This document shows positions 25,748 through 34,158 of a DNA stretch of 64,000 nucleotides, piece by piece (positions within the stretch are counted from its first letter, which is position 1; every line of letters begins with the position of its first letter). The position numbers and the translations under genes are program-made. This DNA is from Haloferax mucosum ATCC BAA-1512 (GTDB lineage: Archaea > Halobacteriota > Halobacteria > Halobacteriales > Haloferacaceae): positions 620,001 to 684,000 of the forward strand of contig NZ_AOLN01000018.1 in NCBI RefSeq assembly GCF_000337815.1, written 5' to 3'. The notes under the pieces are model-generated. The model was not told where the DNA came from and did not search any database. It was given only the letters and a program-made list of their open reading frames with translations.

Positions 25748-28123
25748 ATGGAGTACGCCCTCGTGGTCCGTTGGTTGGTGGTGTTTGCGGCCCTCTGGGC
25801 GGTCGGGGTTCCGCTCTCGGCTCGCCTGTTTCGCCGTCTCCCCGGTCGCGGTTCCGGATTCGCCCTCCCCGTATCGCTCGTCGTCTTGACGCTCCCTGTC
25901 TACTACGTCGGCCATATCTCGTTCGGTCCCCCCGCGCTCGCGGTCGGCGTCGGCACTCTTCTGTTACTCTCGGCGCTGGCTGGTCTCGACGTGGCGGCGC
26001 TCCGCCGCGGCGAGATACGACTCGCCGCCGACCTCGACATCGACAGGCGAGCAATCGCCGAAGCGGGGGCCGTGTTCGTGTTCGCCTTCCTGTTTGCCGT
26101 TGCGCTCCGCGCGCTCGACCCATCGGTCTACGCCAGCGGCGGCGAGAAGTTCCTCGATTTCGGGCTCCTCCAATCGCTCTCCCGCGCGTCGGTGTTGCCG
26201 CCAGAAGACATGTGGTTTGCCGGCGAACCGGTCCGGTACTACTACGGCGGTCACCTCGTGTCGATACTCCTCGCGTGGCTCACCGGTACGGAACCGGAGT
26301 TCGCGTACAACCTCGCGCTCGCCGGATTCTTCGGCTTCCTCGTCACCGCGGCGTTCGAACTCGGCCGTAGCCTGTCGATAGTTTCGGGGGCGAACAGTCG
26401 TCTCGGCGGTCTCCTCGCGGCGTTTTTCGTCGGCTTCGCAAGCAACCTCGTCACGGCGGGGCGACTCGCGTTGCTCGCACTGCCCGAGGGGATACAGCGC
26501 CCGGTCGCACAGGCAATCGCCGAGCGCTCTCGCTACAGCGTCTCACAGGTTCTCGCCACCGTCTCGGAGTTCTCCTACTGGGACGCGAGTCGCGTCATCC
26601 CCGGAACGATAAACGAGTTCCCGCTGTTTTCGTGGCTCAACGGCGACCTGCACGCGCACATGATGGGAACGCCGTTTTTACTCCTCGCCGCCGGGCTGGC
26701 GTTCGCGTACTTCCGGACGCCTGAGGAGGCAGTCAGCGAGCGTCGGGGTCTCGTCGGCGTCACGGCCCTCGTCGGCGCGCTCCAGGTCGTCGTCGATACG
26801 TGGAGTTTCCCGTCGGTGTTCGGCGTCCTCTTTCTTGGTCTCGTCTTTGCGCCCGCGCGCCCGTCAACCATATTTATCAGCCGTGACCGACTGGACCGCT
26901 TCGTCGGCGACGACCCAGTCGCAGGCGAAACGGCTCGCGTCCTCGGAACCACTCTCGCGGTCGGTCTCGCCGGGGGTGTCGCCGTCGCCCTCGCAAGCCC
27001 GTTCCTGCTCGGAAGCGTTACTGGCGGCGGAAGTACCAGAACAATCGAGATTCTGGCACCCGAAAATCGCAGTGGCTTCGGAGCGCTCCTACTCGTCCAC
27101 GGCGCGTTCATCGGGGCGTTCGCACTTCACTACGCAGGACAACTGCGCTCGGGACAGGGGTCTGCTCACGGTCTCGACGGACGACAGACGCTCGGGCTTC
27201 TCGGCGGTCTCGCGGTGTTGTCGGTCGTCGCCGCAGTCCACTCGTTCGCCGCGCTCGTGCTCGTCGTTCCGTTCGTGGCCGTCGGGTGGATTCTACTCAG
27301 GTCTACCGACGACCCGCGGTTCGAGACGGTTCTCGTCGTCGCGGGGGCGGGTCTCGTGACACTCGTCGAACTCGTCTTCGTGAACGAACAGGCCGGTCCC
27401 GGTCGGATGAACACGGTGTTCAAGACGTACATGCAGGTGTGGGTGCTCTGGGGAAGCGCCGCGGGAGCCGTCCTTGCGAGCGTCGTCCGCGACGCCGCGA
27501 CGACCGGCGACGTGTCGCTACCGAAAGTCGGGTTCAGTGTCCGCGCCGGCGCGGTCCGGGTCGTCGGTGTCGCAGTCGTCGTCTTGCTCGTCGCGTCCAC
27601 GTCGGCCTACGCCGGCCTCGCCGTCTCGGAACACACAAACACCCCGCGACAGGAGACGACGCTCGATGCGACGGCGTTCGCGGAGTGGTGGCATCCGAAC
27701 GAGTCAACGGCGATTACGTGGCTCGACCGGAACGTCGAAGGAACCCCGACGATGCTCTCGGCACCGGGAACGACGTGGTCGGAAACAGTAGCCGACAAGC
27801 GAAACGGGGTCATGTATAGCTGGCGCGGGAACCCCGAATCGAGTCTCACCGGCGTCCCGACCGTCGCCGGCTGGGCGCACGAAGTCGGCTACCGCGGTCC
27901 CGAAGCGTACTACGACCGCGTGCGCGACGTGGACGCGATGTACGTCGGGAACGAATCGACGCGAATGGAACTCATCGACGAGTACGACGTGGCGTACGTC
28001 TGGGTCGGGCCGGGCGAGCGCGCCCGCTACGGAGACATCGAAACGGACGTCCCGTGGCTGACGCCCGTCCACCGGTCAGGGTCGGTCGTGGTCTACGAAG
28101 TAGAAGAAGCGATGCTTCGTTAG
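25748..28123 (+). CDS. DUF2298 (YYY) multi-pass membrane protein
   Basis: 791-residue integral membrane protein with 12 or more hydrophobic helices, related to the DUF2298 archaeal/Chloroflexi family named after its Tyr-rich motif. The motif VRYYYGGHL lies near 160, with KFLDFGLLQ before it and NGDLHAHMM near 297 on an outward-facing loop, where an acidic residue follows the first helix as in GT-C glycosyltransferases. The C-terminal roughly 160 residues are a soluble domain (WAHEVGYRG...). It is divergent from the GT2/GtrA pair 97 bases away. A transferase role is inference. Confidence 0.85.
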   Translation: MEYALVVRWLVVFAALWAVGVPLSARLFRRLPGRGSGFALPVSLVVLTLPVYYVGHISFGPPALAVGVGTLLLLSALAGLDVAALRRGEIRLAADLDIDRRAIAEAGAVFVFAFLFAVALRALDPSVYASGGEKFLDFGLLQSLSRASVLPPEDMWFAGEPVRYYYGGHLVSILLAWLTGTEPEFAYNLALAGFFGFLVTAAFELGRSLSIVSGANSRLGGLLAAFFVGFASNLVTAGRLALLALPEGIQRPVAQAIAERSRYSVSQVLATVSEFSYWDASRVIPGTINEFPLFSWLNGDLHAHMMGTPFLLLAAGLAFAYFRTPEEAVSERRGLVGVTALVGALQVVVDTWSFPSVFGVLFLGLVFAPARPSTIFISRDRLDRFVGDDPVAGETARVLGTTLAVGLAGGVAVALASPFLLGSVTGGGSTRTIEILAPENRSGFGALLLVHGAFIGAFALHYAGQLRSGQGSAHGLDGRQTLGLLGGLAVLSVVAAVHSFAALVLVVPFVAVGWILLRSTDDPRFETVLVVAGAGLVTLVELVFVNEQAGPGRMNTVFKTYMQVWVLWGSAAGAVLASVVRDAATTGDVSLPKVGFSVRAGAVRVVGVAVVVLLVASTSAYAGLAVSEHTNTPRQETTLDATAFAEWWHPNESTAITWLDRNVEGTPTMLSAPGTTWSETVADKRNGVMYSWRGNPESSLTGVPTVAGWAHEVGYRGPEAYYDRVRDVDAMYVGNESTRMELIDEYDVAYVWVGPGERARYGDIETDVPWLTPVHRSGSVVVYEVEEAMLR

Positions 28124-28383
28124 GCTACTGCGCCGCTCTCCCGAATGACCTCGATGGCTTCGGCATCGACGCCCTCGGTTTCGAGCCAGTGCGGGACGAA
28201 TTCTCGCTTTTCGAACGCCTCGCGCTCGTCTTCGCTGCCGACGGTACACCACATCTGGACGCGGTCCGGGCCGTGCCAGTCGCCCTGCCGGTCGATGGAG
28301 AAGCAGATGTACTCCTCGCCGTCGTACTCGATGACGGCGTCGCGCCGAATACCGGGGTCGCCGTGGATGATGAGCTTCTTCAT
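28120..28383 (-). CDS. HAH_0734-family small protein
   Basis: 87-residue conserved haloarchaeal protein of unknown function. It begins MKKLIIHGDPGIRRDAVIEYDGEE-like beta-rich sequence, contains C27 and C46 and ends IRESGAVA. It overlaps the DUF2298 stop by 4 bases, tail to tail. I recognise the family only by its appearance in halophile annotations; no enzyme motif is evident. Confidence 0.75.
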   Translation of the reverse strand: MKKLIIHGDPGIRRDAVIEYDGEEYICFSIDRQGDWHGPDRVQMWCTVGSEDEREAFEKREFVPHWLETEGVDAEAIEVIRESGAVA

Positions 28384-28581
28384 GTGCCGGGATTGGCACA
28401 GTCACCGCTTAATCGCTTCGGCTTCGGCCGTACGGGAACGGCACAAAAAAGCGTGCGCCGCGAGTCTCGTCAGCTGGCCACACGTGACACGGAGAGTGCG
28501 GTGAATAGCCGATGCACGCGCCGCGTCGAACCAAACGGGTTTTAACGGGCCCCACCAAAACCCACCACAAGGTCGATATCT

Positions 28582-28863
28582 ATGCAGATGCCACGCCGTT
28601 TCAACACGTATTGCCCGAACTGCAAGGGTCACCACGAGCACGAAGTGGAGAAGGTCCGGACGGGACGCCCGACCGGTATGAAGTGGAACGCCCGTCAAAC
28701 GCGACGCGGCAAGGCCACCATCGGTAACGCCGGTAAGTTCTCCAAGGTGCCCGGTGGCGACAAGCCCACGAAAAAGACGCACCTGAAGTACATCTGCTCG
28801 GACTGTGGCAAGGCCCACATGCGTGAGGGCTGGCGCGCAGGTCGCCTGGAGTTCCAGGAGTAA
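28582..28863 (+). CDS. rpl44e: Large ribosomal subunit protein L44e
   Basis: 93-residue zinc ribosomal protein. The ligands C11, C14, C72 and C75 are present, with the conserved [15 protein letters not shown] and [13 protein letters not shown] blocks. The start MQMPRRF matches the known halophile protein. A GGTTTTAACG box lies about 40 bases upstream, giving a short leader. It leads the rpl44e-rps27e-aif2a-nop10-PAC2 cluster. Confidence 0.97.
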   Translation: MQMPRRFNTYCPNCKGHHEHEVEKVRTGRPTGMKWNARQTRRGKATIGNAGKFSKVPGGDKPTKKTHLKYICSDCGKAHMREGWRAGRLEFQE

Positions 28864-28866
28864 ATC

Positions 28867-29061
28867 ATGGCAGGAAACTTCTACAAGGTCGCGTGTAGCG
28901 ACTGCGAGAACGAACAGGTCGTCTTCGGAAAAGCATCCTCGGTCGTCAACTGCGCCGTCTGCGGGACGACCCTCGCCACGCCGACCGGCGGCAACGCCGA
29001 ATTCCACGGCGAGGTCGTCGAGACGGTCGAGCGTCGTGACAGCGACGAGCTTGAGGCGTAA
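28867..29061 (+). CDS. rps27e: Small ribosomal subunit protein S27e
   Basis: 64-residue zinc-ribbon ribosomal protein with ligands C10, C13, C29 and C32 and the family FYKVACSDC and VVNCAVCGTTL blocks. It begins three bases after the rpl44e stop and precedes aif2a by 18 bases. Confident. Confidence 0.95.
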   Translation: MAGNFYKVACSDCENEQVVFGKASSVVNCAVCGTTLATPTGGNAEFHGEVVETVERRDSDELEA

Positions 29062-29079
29062 CTGTACGGAGGACCTCGT

Positions 29080-29880
29080 ATGAAGTACAGCGGATGGCCT
29101 GACCCCGGCGAACTCGTCGTCGGGAAGGTAGACGATATCACGGACTTCGGCGTCTTCGTTGACCTCGAAGAGTACGAAGACAAGCGCGGGCTTTGCCACA
29201 TCAGCGAGGTCGCAAGCGGATGGATCAAGAACGTCCGCGACCACGTCCGCGAAGGACAGACGGTCGTCGCTAAGGTGCTCGAAGTCAACGAGAGTTCACA
29301 GCAGATAGATCTCTCGATCAAGGACGTCAACGAGCACCAACGCAAAGAGAAGATTCAGGAGTGGAAAAACGAGCAGAAGGCCGATAAGTGGATGGCGCTC
29401 GCGTTCGGCGAGGACATCGCCGACGAAGCGTACGGTGCCATCGCAAACGCCCTGCTCGCCGAGTTCGAGTCGCTTTACGACGGCTTCGAACAGGCCGCGA
29501 TTCACGGAACCGAGGCGCTCGAAGGCGTCGAACTCGACGACGAGGAAATCGAAGCCATCGTCGATACCGCACGGCAGAACGTGTCGGTCCCCTTCGTCAA
29601 CGTCACCGGCTACGTTGACCTCCGTTCGCCCGCTGGCGACGGTGTTGACGACGTGAAAGAGGCGCTGAAGGCCGCTGAAGGCGACGGCGAAGTCGCCGAC
29701 GAAATCGAGCTTTCTGTCACCTACGTCGGTGCGCCCGAGTACCGCATCAAGGTGAAAGCGCCCGACTACAAGACCGCCGAGACGGAACTCGAAACGAGCG
29801 TCGCTCGTGCCCGAGAGGTCATCGAAGCGGCCGGCGGAACCGCGGAGTACCACCGCGAGCGAAGCGGCGACGACGAGTAA
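29080..29880 (+). CDS. aif2a: Translation initiation factor aIF2 alpha
   Basis: 266-residue alpha subunit of aIF2, the heterotrimer that delivers initiator tRNA to the ribosome. The N-terminal S1 RNA-binding domain is clear ([22 protein letters not shown], ending about 85). A helical middle domain follows, then the alpha-beta C-terminal domain. No eukaryotic-style regulatory serine can be asserted from sequence. It sits between rps27e and nop10 (4 bases). The initiator tRNA gene lies in the same window. Confidence 0.95.
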   Translation: MKYSGWPDPGELVVGKVDDITDFGVFVDLEEYEDKRGLCHISEVASGWIKNVRDHVREGQTVVAKVLEVNESSQQIDLSIKDVNEHQRKEKIQEWKNEQKADKWMALAFGEDIADEAYGAIANALLAEFESLYDGFEQAAIHGTEALEGVELDDEEIEAIVDTARQNVSVPFVNVTGYVDLRSPAGDGVDDVKEALKAAEGDGEVADEIELSVTYVGAPEYRIKVKAPDYKTAETELETSVARAREVIEAAGGTAEYHRERSGDDE

Positions 29881-29884
29881 CAAC

Positions 29885-30070
29885 ATGAAATCGCATATCC
29901 GGGTGTGCAGTGTGTGGCGCGACCGCCACGACCGCCCGGTGTATTCGCTTTCTGATTCCTGTCCGGAGTGCGGCGCACCGACCGAAAACAGCGCGCCCGC
30001 ACCGTTCAATCCGGACGACCCCTACGGCGAGTATCGCCGAGCACGCAAACGCCGGGTCGCAGACGAGTAG
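29885..30070 (+). CDS. nop10: H/ACA ribonucleoprotein subunit Nop10
   Basis: 61-residue core subunit of the pseudouridylation RNP with Cbf5, Gar1 and L7Ae. The C-terminal FNPDDPYGEYRRARKRR helix is characteristic. The zinc ribbon is degenerate: C8, C26 and C29 remain but the second Cys of the usual first CxxC is W11, and the inter-ligand loop is longer and basic. It starts 4 bases after aif2a. Identity confident. Confidence 0.92.
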   Translation: MKSHIRVCSVWRDRHDRPVYSLSDSCPECGAPTENSAPAPFNPDDPYGEYRRARKRRVADE

Positions 30071-30132
30071 CCGACGGCCAGTCCGGTTCGGCTACCGACG
30101 CTCTCTTAACCAGTGCGGCCGGCACTACGTGC

Positions 30133-30897
30133 ATGGACGACATCGAAATCGAGACTGTCGAAGAGGTCTCCCTCTCTGACCCCGTGTTCATCGAGGGACT
30201 GCCGGGCGTCGGCAACGTCGGTAAACTCGCCGTCGAACACCTCCTCGAAGAGTTCGAAGAATCGACGCTGGTTCGGCGCATCTACGCCGACGTGTTCCCG
30301 CCGCAGGTGAGTATCGACGACGGCGTCACCGAGTTGACTCACGCCGCGGTCTATGCCGTCGAAACGCCCGGAGAGGGACCGGACCTGCTGTTGCTCACCG
30401 GCGACCACCAGGCACAGTCTAACGAGGGACACTACCACCTCACGGACGCCTTCCTCGACGTCGCCGAATCGTTCGATGTCGAACAGGTGTTCGCACTCGG
30501 CGGCGTCCCAACGGGCGAACTCGTCGACGAACCGTCGGTACTCGGCGCAGTCGCAAACGCGTCGCAACGCGACGAACTCGAAGACGCGGGCGTCGAATTC
30601 CGCGAGGGTGAACCGGCGGGCGGCATCGTTGGTGTCTCCGGTCTCCTGCTCGGTCTCGGCGGTCGCCGCGGTTTGGACGCGACGTGCCTGATGGGCGAGA
30701 CGAGCGGCTATCTCGTTGACCCACAGAGTGCACAGGTCGTCATCGAAGTCCTACAGGACCGTCTCGATTTCAGCGTGGGCTTCGAGAGCCTCGAAGAGCG
30801 CGCAGAGGAGATGAAGGAAGTCGCCGCGAAGATTCAAGAGATGCAACAGCAACAACAGGGCATCGCCAGCGACGACGACCTGCGGTATATCGGGTAA
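30133..30897 (+). CDS. PAC2-family protein (proteasome assembly chaperone type)
   Basis: 254-residue protein of the PAC2 superfamily, which in eukaryotes assists proteasome assembly; the archaeal role is unproven. It shows FIEGLPGVGNVGKLAVEHL, GDHQAQSNEGHY and GLGGRRGLDATCLMGETSGY. The C-terminus is a Gln/Glu-rich helix (MQQQQQG). The start at 30133 is preceded by CTCTTAACC about 27 bases upstream, so it may also be transcribed separately from the ribosomal cluster. It is usually found beside nop10 in archaea. Confidence 0.88.
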   Translation: MDDIEIETVEEVSLSDPVFIEGLPGVGNVGKLAVEHLLEEFEESTLVRRIYADVFPPQVSIDDGVTELTHAAVYAVETPGEGPDLLLLTGDHQAQSNEGHYHLTDAFLDVAESFDVEQVFALGGVPTGELVDEPSVLGAVANASQRDELEDAGVEFREGEPAGGIVGVSGLLLGLGGRRGLDATCLMGETSGYLVDPQSAQVVIEVLQDRLDFSVGFESLEERAEEMKEVAAKIQEMQQQQQGIASDDDLRYIG

Positions 30898-30923
30898 CTC
30901 GCTTTTCCGTCGGGGCCTGCGCG

Positions 30924-31823
30924 TCAGGCTTCGATGATGTCGTCGTCTGCGAACTCCGGAACGATGAGTTCACCGTCGAGCGACTGCACCGCCCGCCCGC
31001 CGACGCGGATATCCGTGCCGACCGTGACGCGGACCACACTCGGGCGGTCAACGAAGTGCCCCTGCTCGAATCTGAGTTCGTCGGGGACCGAATCGAATGC
31101 GCCGACTTGCCGGAGATACGCCCCGCAAGCACCGCTCGCGGTTCCCGTCGCGGGGTCTTCGGGGATGCCGACACCCGGCGCGAAACAGCGGGCGTGAAGC
31201 GTCGAGTCGCCGTCGATAGCGTCGAAACTGAAGGCGTAGATGCCCGCGGCGTCGTGTTCGGCGGCGAGGTCGCAAAGCGCGCCGTGGTCGGGCGCGGCCG
31301 ACGAGAGGTGTTCGAGAAAGTTGACGGGCACCATGAGAAACGGCAGTCCGGTGGAGGCGAGGGCGACCGGGAGGTCCGCGCCGACGTCGCGGAGGGCGGC
31401 GTCGTCGATACCGAGTGCCGACGCGAACCGGCCGTAATCGACGTCGAGACGTTCGACGGTGGGCGCGTCTTGGGTCATCCACACTTCGCCGAGGTCATCG
31501 ACTTCGATGTCGAGCGTGCCGACGTTCGTTTCGAGCGAGTGGGTTCCAGGTTCGATGGCGCGTTCGGCGGCGAGGTGGGCGTACGCGGCAATCGTCGCGT
31601 GCCCACAGAGGTCGATTTCCTGTGTCGGCGTGAAGTATCGGATTCGGCGGTCAGCGACGGACGACGAGAGGATAAATGCCGTCTCGCTCGCGCCGAGTTC
31701 GGCCGCGATGGCGCGCATCTGGTCCGCGTCGAGTCCGTCAGCGTCGGGGACGACACCGGCCGCGTTCCCGGACAACGGTTCTGTCGTGAAAGCATCGACG
31801 AGGAGGGCGCGTCGGCTATCCAT
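30924..31823 (-). CDS. PhzF-family isomerase/epimerase-like protein
   Basis: 299-residue PhzF/diaminopimelate-epimerase-fold protein. Conserved blocks are VDAFTTEPLSGNAAGVV, LGASETAFIL with the likely catalytic E47, YFTPTQEIDLCGHAT, and GIPEDPATGTASGA. The start at 31823 (MDSRRALLVDAF) fits the family N-terminus. Physiological substrate unknown; the neighbours do not point to phenazines. Next gene upstream is a zinc microprotein on the same strand. Confidence 0.9.
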   Translation of the reverse strand: MDSRRALLVDAFTTEPLSGNAAGVVPDADGLDADQMRAIAAELGASETAFILSSSVADRRIRYFTPTQEIDLCGHATIAAYAHLAAERAIEPGTHSLETNVGTLDIEVDDLGEVWMTQDAPTVERLDVDYGRFASALGIDDAALRDVGADLPVALASTGLPFLMVPVNFLEHLSSAAPDHGALCDLAAEHDAAGIYAFSFDAIDGDSTLHARCFAPGVGIPEDPATGTASGACGAYLRQVGAFDSVPDELRFEQGHFVDRPSVVRVTVGTDIRVGGRAVQSLDGELIVPEFADDDIIEA

Positions 31824-31926
31824 GGGAGTGCGCACTGCACGGCGATGTATCAAACCCGCGGGTCGGCAGGCGAAAGCGAAGTAAGAAGTCGGTGATTCCG
31901 ATGGTAGTTTTTCGGCGGCAGGCCGC

Positions 31927-32097
31927 TCACGCGCGGGTCCACCTGACGCGGCCGGACGGTTCGCCCGCACCGTCGCCTTGCATCACCTCGCGCATGTTCA
32001 TACAGGCTGGACAACCGACGACTTCGTCCATCTCGTTGCCGAAGACGCGCACGAAGTCGCGGGACACGAACTCACCACAGTTACCACACGTGTGCAT
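31927..32097 (-). CDS. Small zinc-finger microprotein (DUF7563 type)
   Basis: 56-residue protein with two Cys pairs, CGNC (C4, C7) and CPAC (C29, C32), spaced to form a single zinc ribbon, followed by a basic tail RVRWTRA. Third codon positions are GC-rich despite AT-rich flanks. This class of zinc microproteins is abundant in Haloferax and often regulatory, but the role of this member is unknown. A TAGTTATATC box about 37-46 bases upstream could be its promoter. Confidence 0.82.
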   Translation of the reverse strand: MHTCGNCGEFVSRDFVRVFGNEMDEVVGCPACMNMREVMQGDGAGEPSGRVRWTRA

Positions 32098-32307
32098 GTT
32101 TGGTCACCTACGAACGTGCATACTCGTTCTCCCGATATAACTATGAGCAATGTTAACATAGGTTATGAAACTCCTGAATCCCGAATAGAGGCGGTTAATT
32201 GGCTCCTAACGACGATTTTAGCGTTCTAAGCACCGTCTAGACCCGCGAGGCGAGTCGTACAGATTAAAGGGCATCAGGCGCGGCAGTACGGACGGTGAAC
32301 GGAAGTT

Positions 32308-33021
32308 ATGGGCGACCTCCCCGACGAATTTAAGTGTACCATCACGAACTGGGAGTACATCTACGGGCTTTGTCGTGACGTCTCCGACGACGTCAAACAG
32401 TCCGAATTCGAACCCGACGTTATCGTCGCGCTGGCGCGCGGCGGTTGGTTCGCAGGGCGTTGTATCTGCGATTTCCTCGGGTTAGACGACTTGACGAGCC
32501 TGAAAATGGAACACTACGTCGGTACGGCCCAGAAATCGAACGAACCCGAAGTCCGCTACCCGATGCCGGAGGGGAGCGTCGAAGGCAAAGACGTGCTCAT
32601 CATCGACGACATCGCCGACACCGGCGGGTCGATCAAACGCGCACACGAGTACGTGACCGACCGCAACGCGGGCGAAGTCCGCACGGCGACTCTGCAACTC
32701 CTCCAGACGAGCGAGTTCGAACCCGACTACGTCGGCGAGCGCCTCGAAGCGTGGGCGTGGGTCGTCTACCCGTGGAACTTCATCGAGGACATGATAGACC
32801 TTACCTCGGGGGTGATGGCGAAAGCCGGCGACGACACCTTCGAATTGGAGGACATCCGCCACTATCTCGCCGAGTTCCACGACGTAGACCGCATCGAGAT
32901 GGAGATCGCCCAACCCGACCGCATGCCGGAAGTGATGGCGGAGATGGAACGACGTGACTACGTCGAATCTACCGGTGACGGCGCGTGGCGACTCCTCGAA
33001 AACGACGGCGTCGGAGCCTGA
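32308..33021 (+). CDS. Phosphoribosyltransferase with C-terminal winged-helix-like domain
   Basis: 237-residue protein. The PRPP-binding loop DVLIIDDIADTGGS lies near 95-107, after a VIVALARGGWFAGR flexible loop. The first about 155 residues make a type I PRTase domain of the xanthine/purine group. The remaining residues (about 165-237, LEDIRHYLAEF and EMERRDYVESTGDGAWRLL) look like a winged helix, suggesting regulation or nucleic-acid contact. Substrate base not determinable. Upstream lies an AT-rich region with AGATTAAAGG. Confidence 0.87.
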   Translation: MGDLPDEFKCTITNWEYIYGLCRDVSDDVKQSEFEPDVIVALARGGWFAGRCICDFLGLDDLTSLKMEHYVGTAQKSNEPEVRYPMPEGSVEGKDVLIIDDIADTGGSIKRAHEYVTDRNAGEVRTATLQLLQTSEFEPDYVGERLEAWAWVVYPWNFIEDMIDLTSGVMAKAGDDTFELEDIRHYLAEFHDVDRIEMEIAQPDRMPEVMAEMERRDYVESTGDGAWRLLENDGVGA

Positions 33022-33125
33022 CAGGCGCACACGACCCACGCAACTCGACCTTTTCCGGCCGCCAACCCGACGAGTGAGACGCCGGAAGCGAAACGTTAGT
33101 CAGCGTGACAGCCGTGGCCTCGCCC

Positions 33126-34100
33126 ATGTCGCTTCTTTCGATTTTCGTCACGGCGCTGTTGCCTATCCTCGCCATCGGCGCAGTGGGGTTTCTCTTGGGC
33201 CGCGTCCGCGACGTTGACCCCGGTCCGCTCAACACCGTGACGGTGTACGTCCTCGCACCGGCGCTGGTCTTCTACAGCCTTGCAACGACCGAACTCGCCG
33301 GAGCGACGCTTGCGACTCTCACAGCCGGGGTGACCGTCTACCACGTCGTGATGATACTCGTCGCCGCGGGTATCGCCCGCCTCGTCGGCATCCCCGAACC
33401 GCTTTTGGGCGCACTCGTTCTCGTCGCCGCCTTTCCCAACTCGGGAAACTACGGCGTTCCCGTGAGTTCCTTCGCGTTCGGTGCGACCGGGCGTTCGACC
33501 GCCGTCGTCTACCTCGCGGTGCAGGGCGTGCTCATCTACACGCTCGGCGTCTACATCGCCGGGGCCGGGTCGTCGTCAGACTCGGCCGACGCGTCTCCCG
33601 GCTGGCGCGTCGGCGTGAGACGAGTCCTCCGAATCCCGCTCATCTACGCCGTCGTCGCCGCGCTCGTCGTCCGCTGGCTCGGTCTCGTGCCGCCGACCGA
33701 CCTCGCCGCGATGCAGACGCTCAAACTCGTCGGCGACTCCTCAATTCCGATGATGCTTCTCATTCTCGGCATTCAACTCGCCGGTGCCGACCTCGGGACG
33801 ACGCTCCCCGAGGTCGGTCTCGTCGCGGGGCTGAAGATGGTCGTCGCGCCCGCCGTCGCGGTCGGCATCGCACTCGTCGCCGGATTCGGCGACCTCACCG
33901 TCGCGCGGACCTTCGTTCTCGAATCCGCCATGCCCGCCGCGGTCACCCCGCTCATCCTCGTCGCCGAGTTCGGTGATGCCGGCGACGCCACCGTCTCGGT
34001 CGCCGAATTCGTCTCCGCGGCCGTCTTTGCGACGACGCTTCTCAGTATCCCCGTTCTCTCGGTGCTTATCTTCCTCCTCGACGGCGGATTCCCCGTCTAA
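33126..34100 (+). CDS. AEC-family transporter (auxin efflux carrier type)
   Basis: 324-residue integral membrane protein with about ten helices, of the AEC/bile-acid superfamily fold. Typical motifs: ILAIGAVGFLLGR near the start, FPNSGNYGVPV in the fourth helix and AMPAAVTPLILVAEF late in the protein. Substrate is likely an organic acid or metabolite. The start at 33126 puts the first helix immediately after the N-terminus. It is followed by an MTA phosphorylase in the same direction. Confidence 0.88.
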   Translation: MSLLSIFVTALLPILAIGAVGFLLGRVRDVDPGPLNTVTVYVLAPALVFYSLATTELAGATLATLTAGVTVYHVVMILVAAGIARLVGIPEPLLGALVLVAAFPNSGNYGVPVSSFAFGATGRSTAVVYLAVQGVLIYTLGVYIAGAGSSSDSADASPGWRVGVRRVLRIPLIYAVVAALVVRWLGLVPPTDLAAMQTLKLVGDSSIPMMLLILGIQLAGADLGTTLPEVGLVAGLKMVVAPAVAVGIALVAGFGDLTVARTFVLESAMPAAVTPLILVAEFGDAGDATVSVAEFVSAAVFATTLLSIPVLSVLIFLLDGGFPV

Positions 34101-34158
34101 TTGCGGCGACGACACGCCGATTCGCCACGACTTTGTGCGCACCCACCGACTGTCAGGT

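Noticed and set aside
32140-32229. Short AT-rich frame starting MSNVNIGYE, 28 residues
   Set aside because: Codon use is unlike haloarchaeal genes and no ribosome-binding or promoter element is convincing; treated as intergenic.
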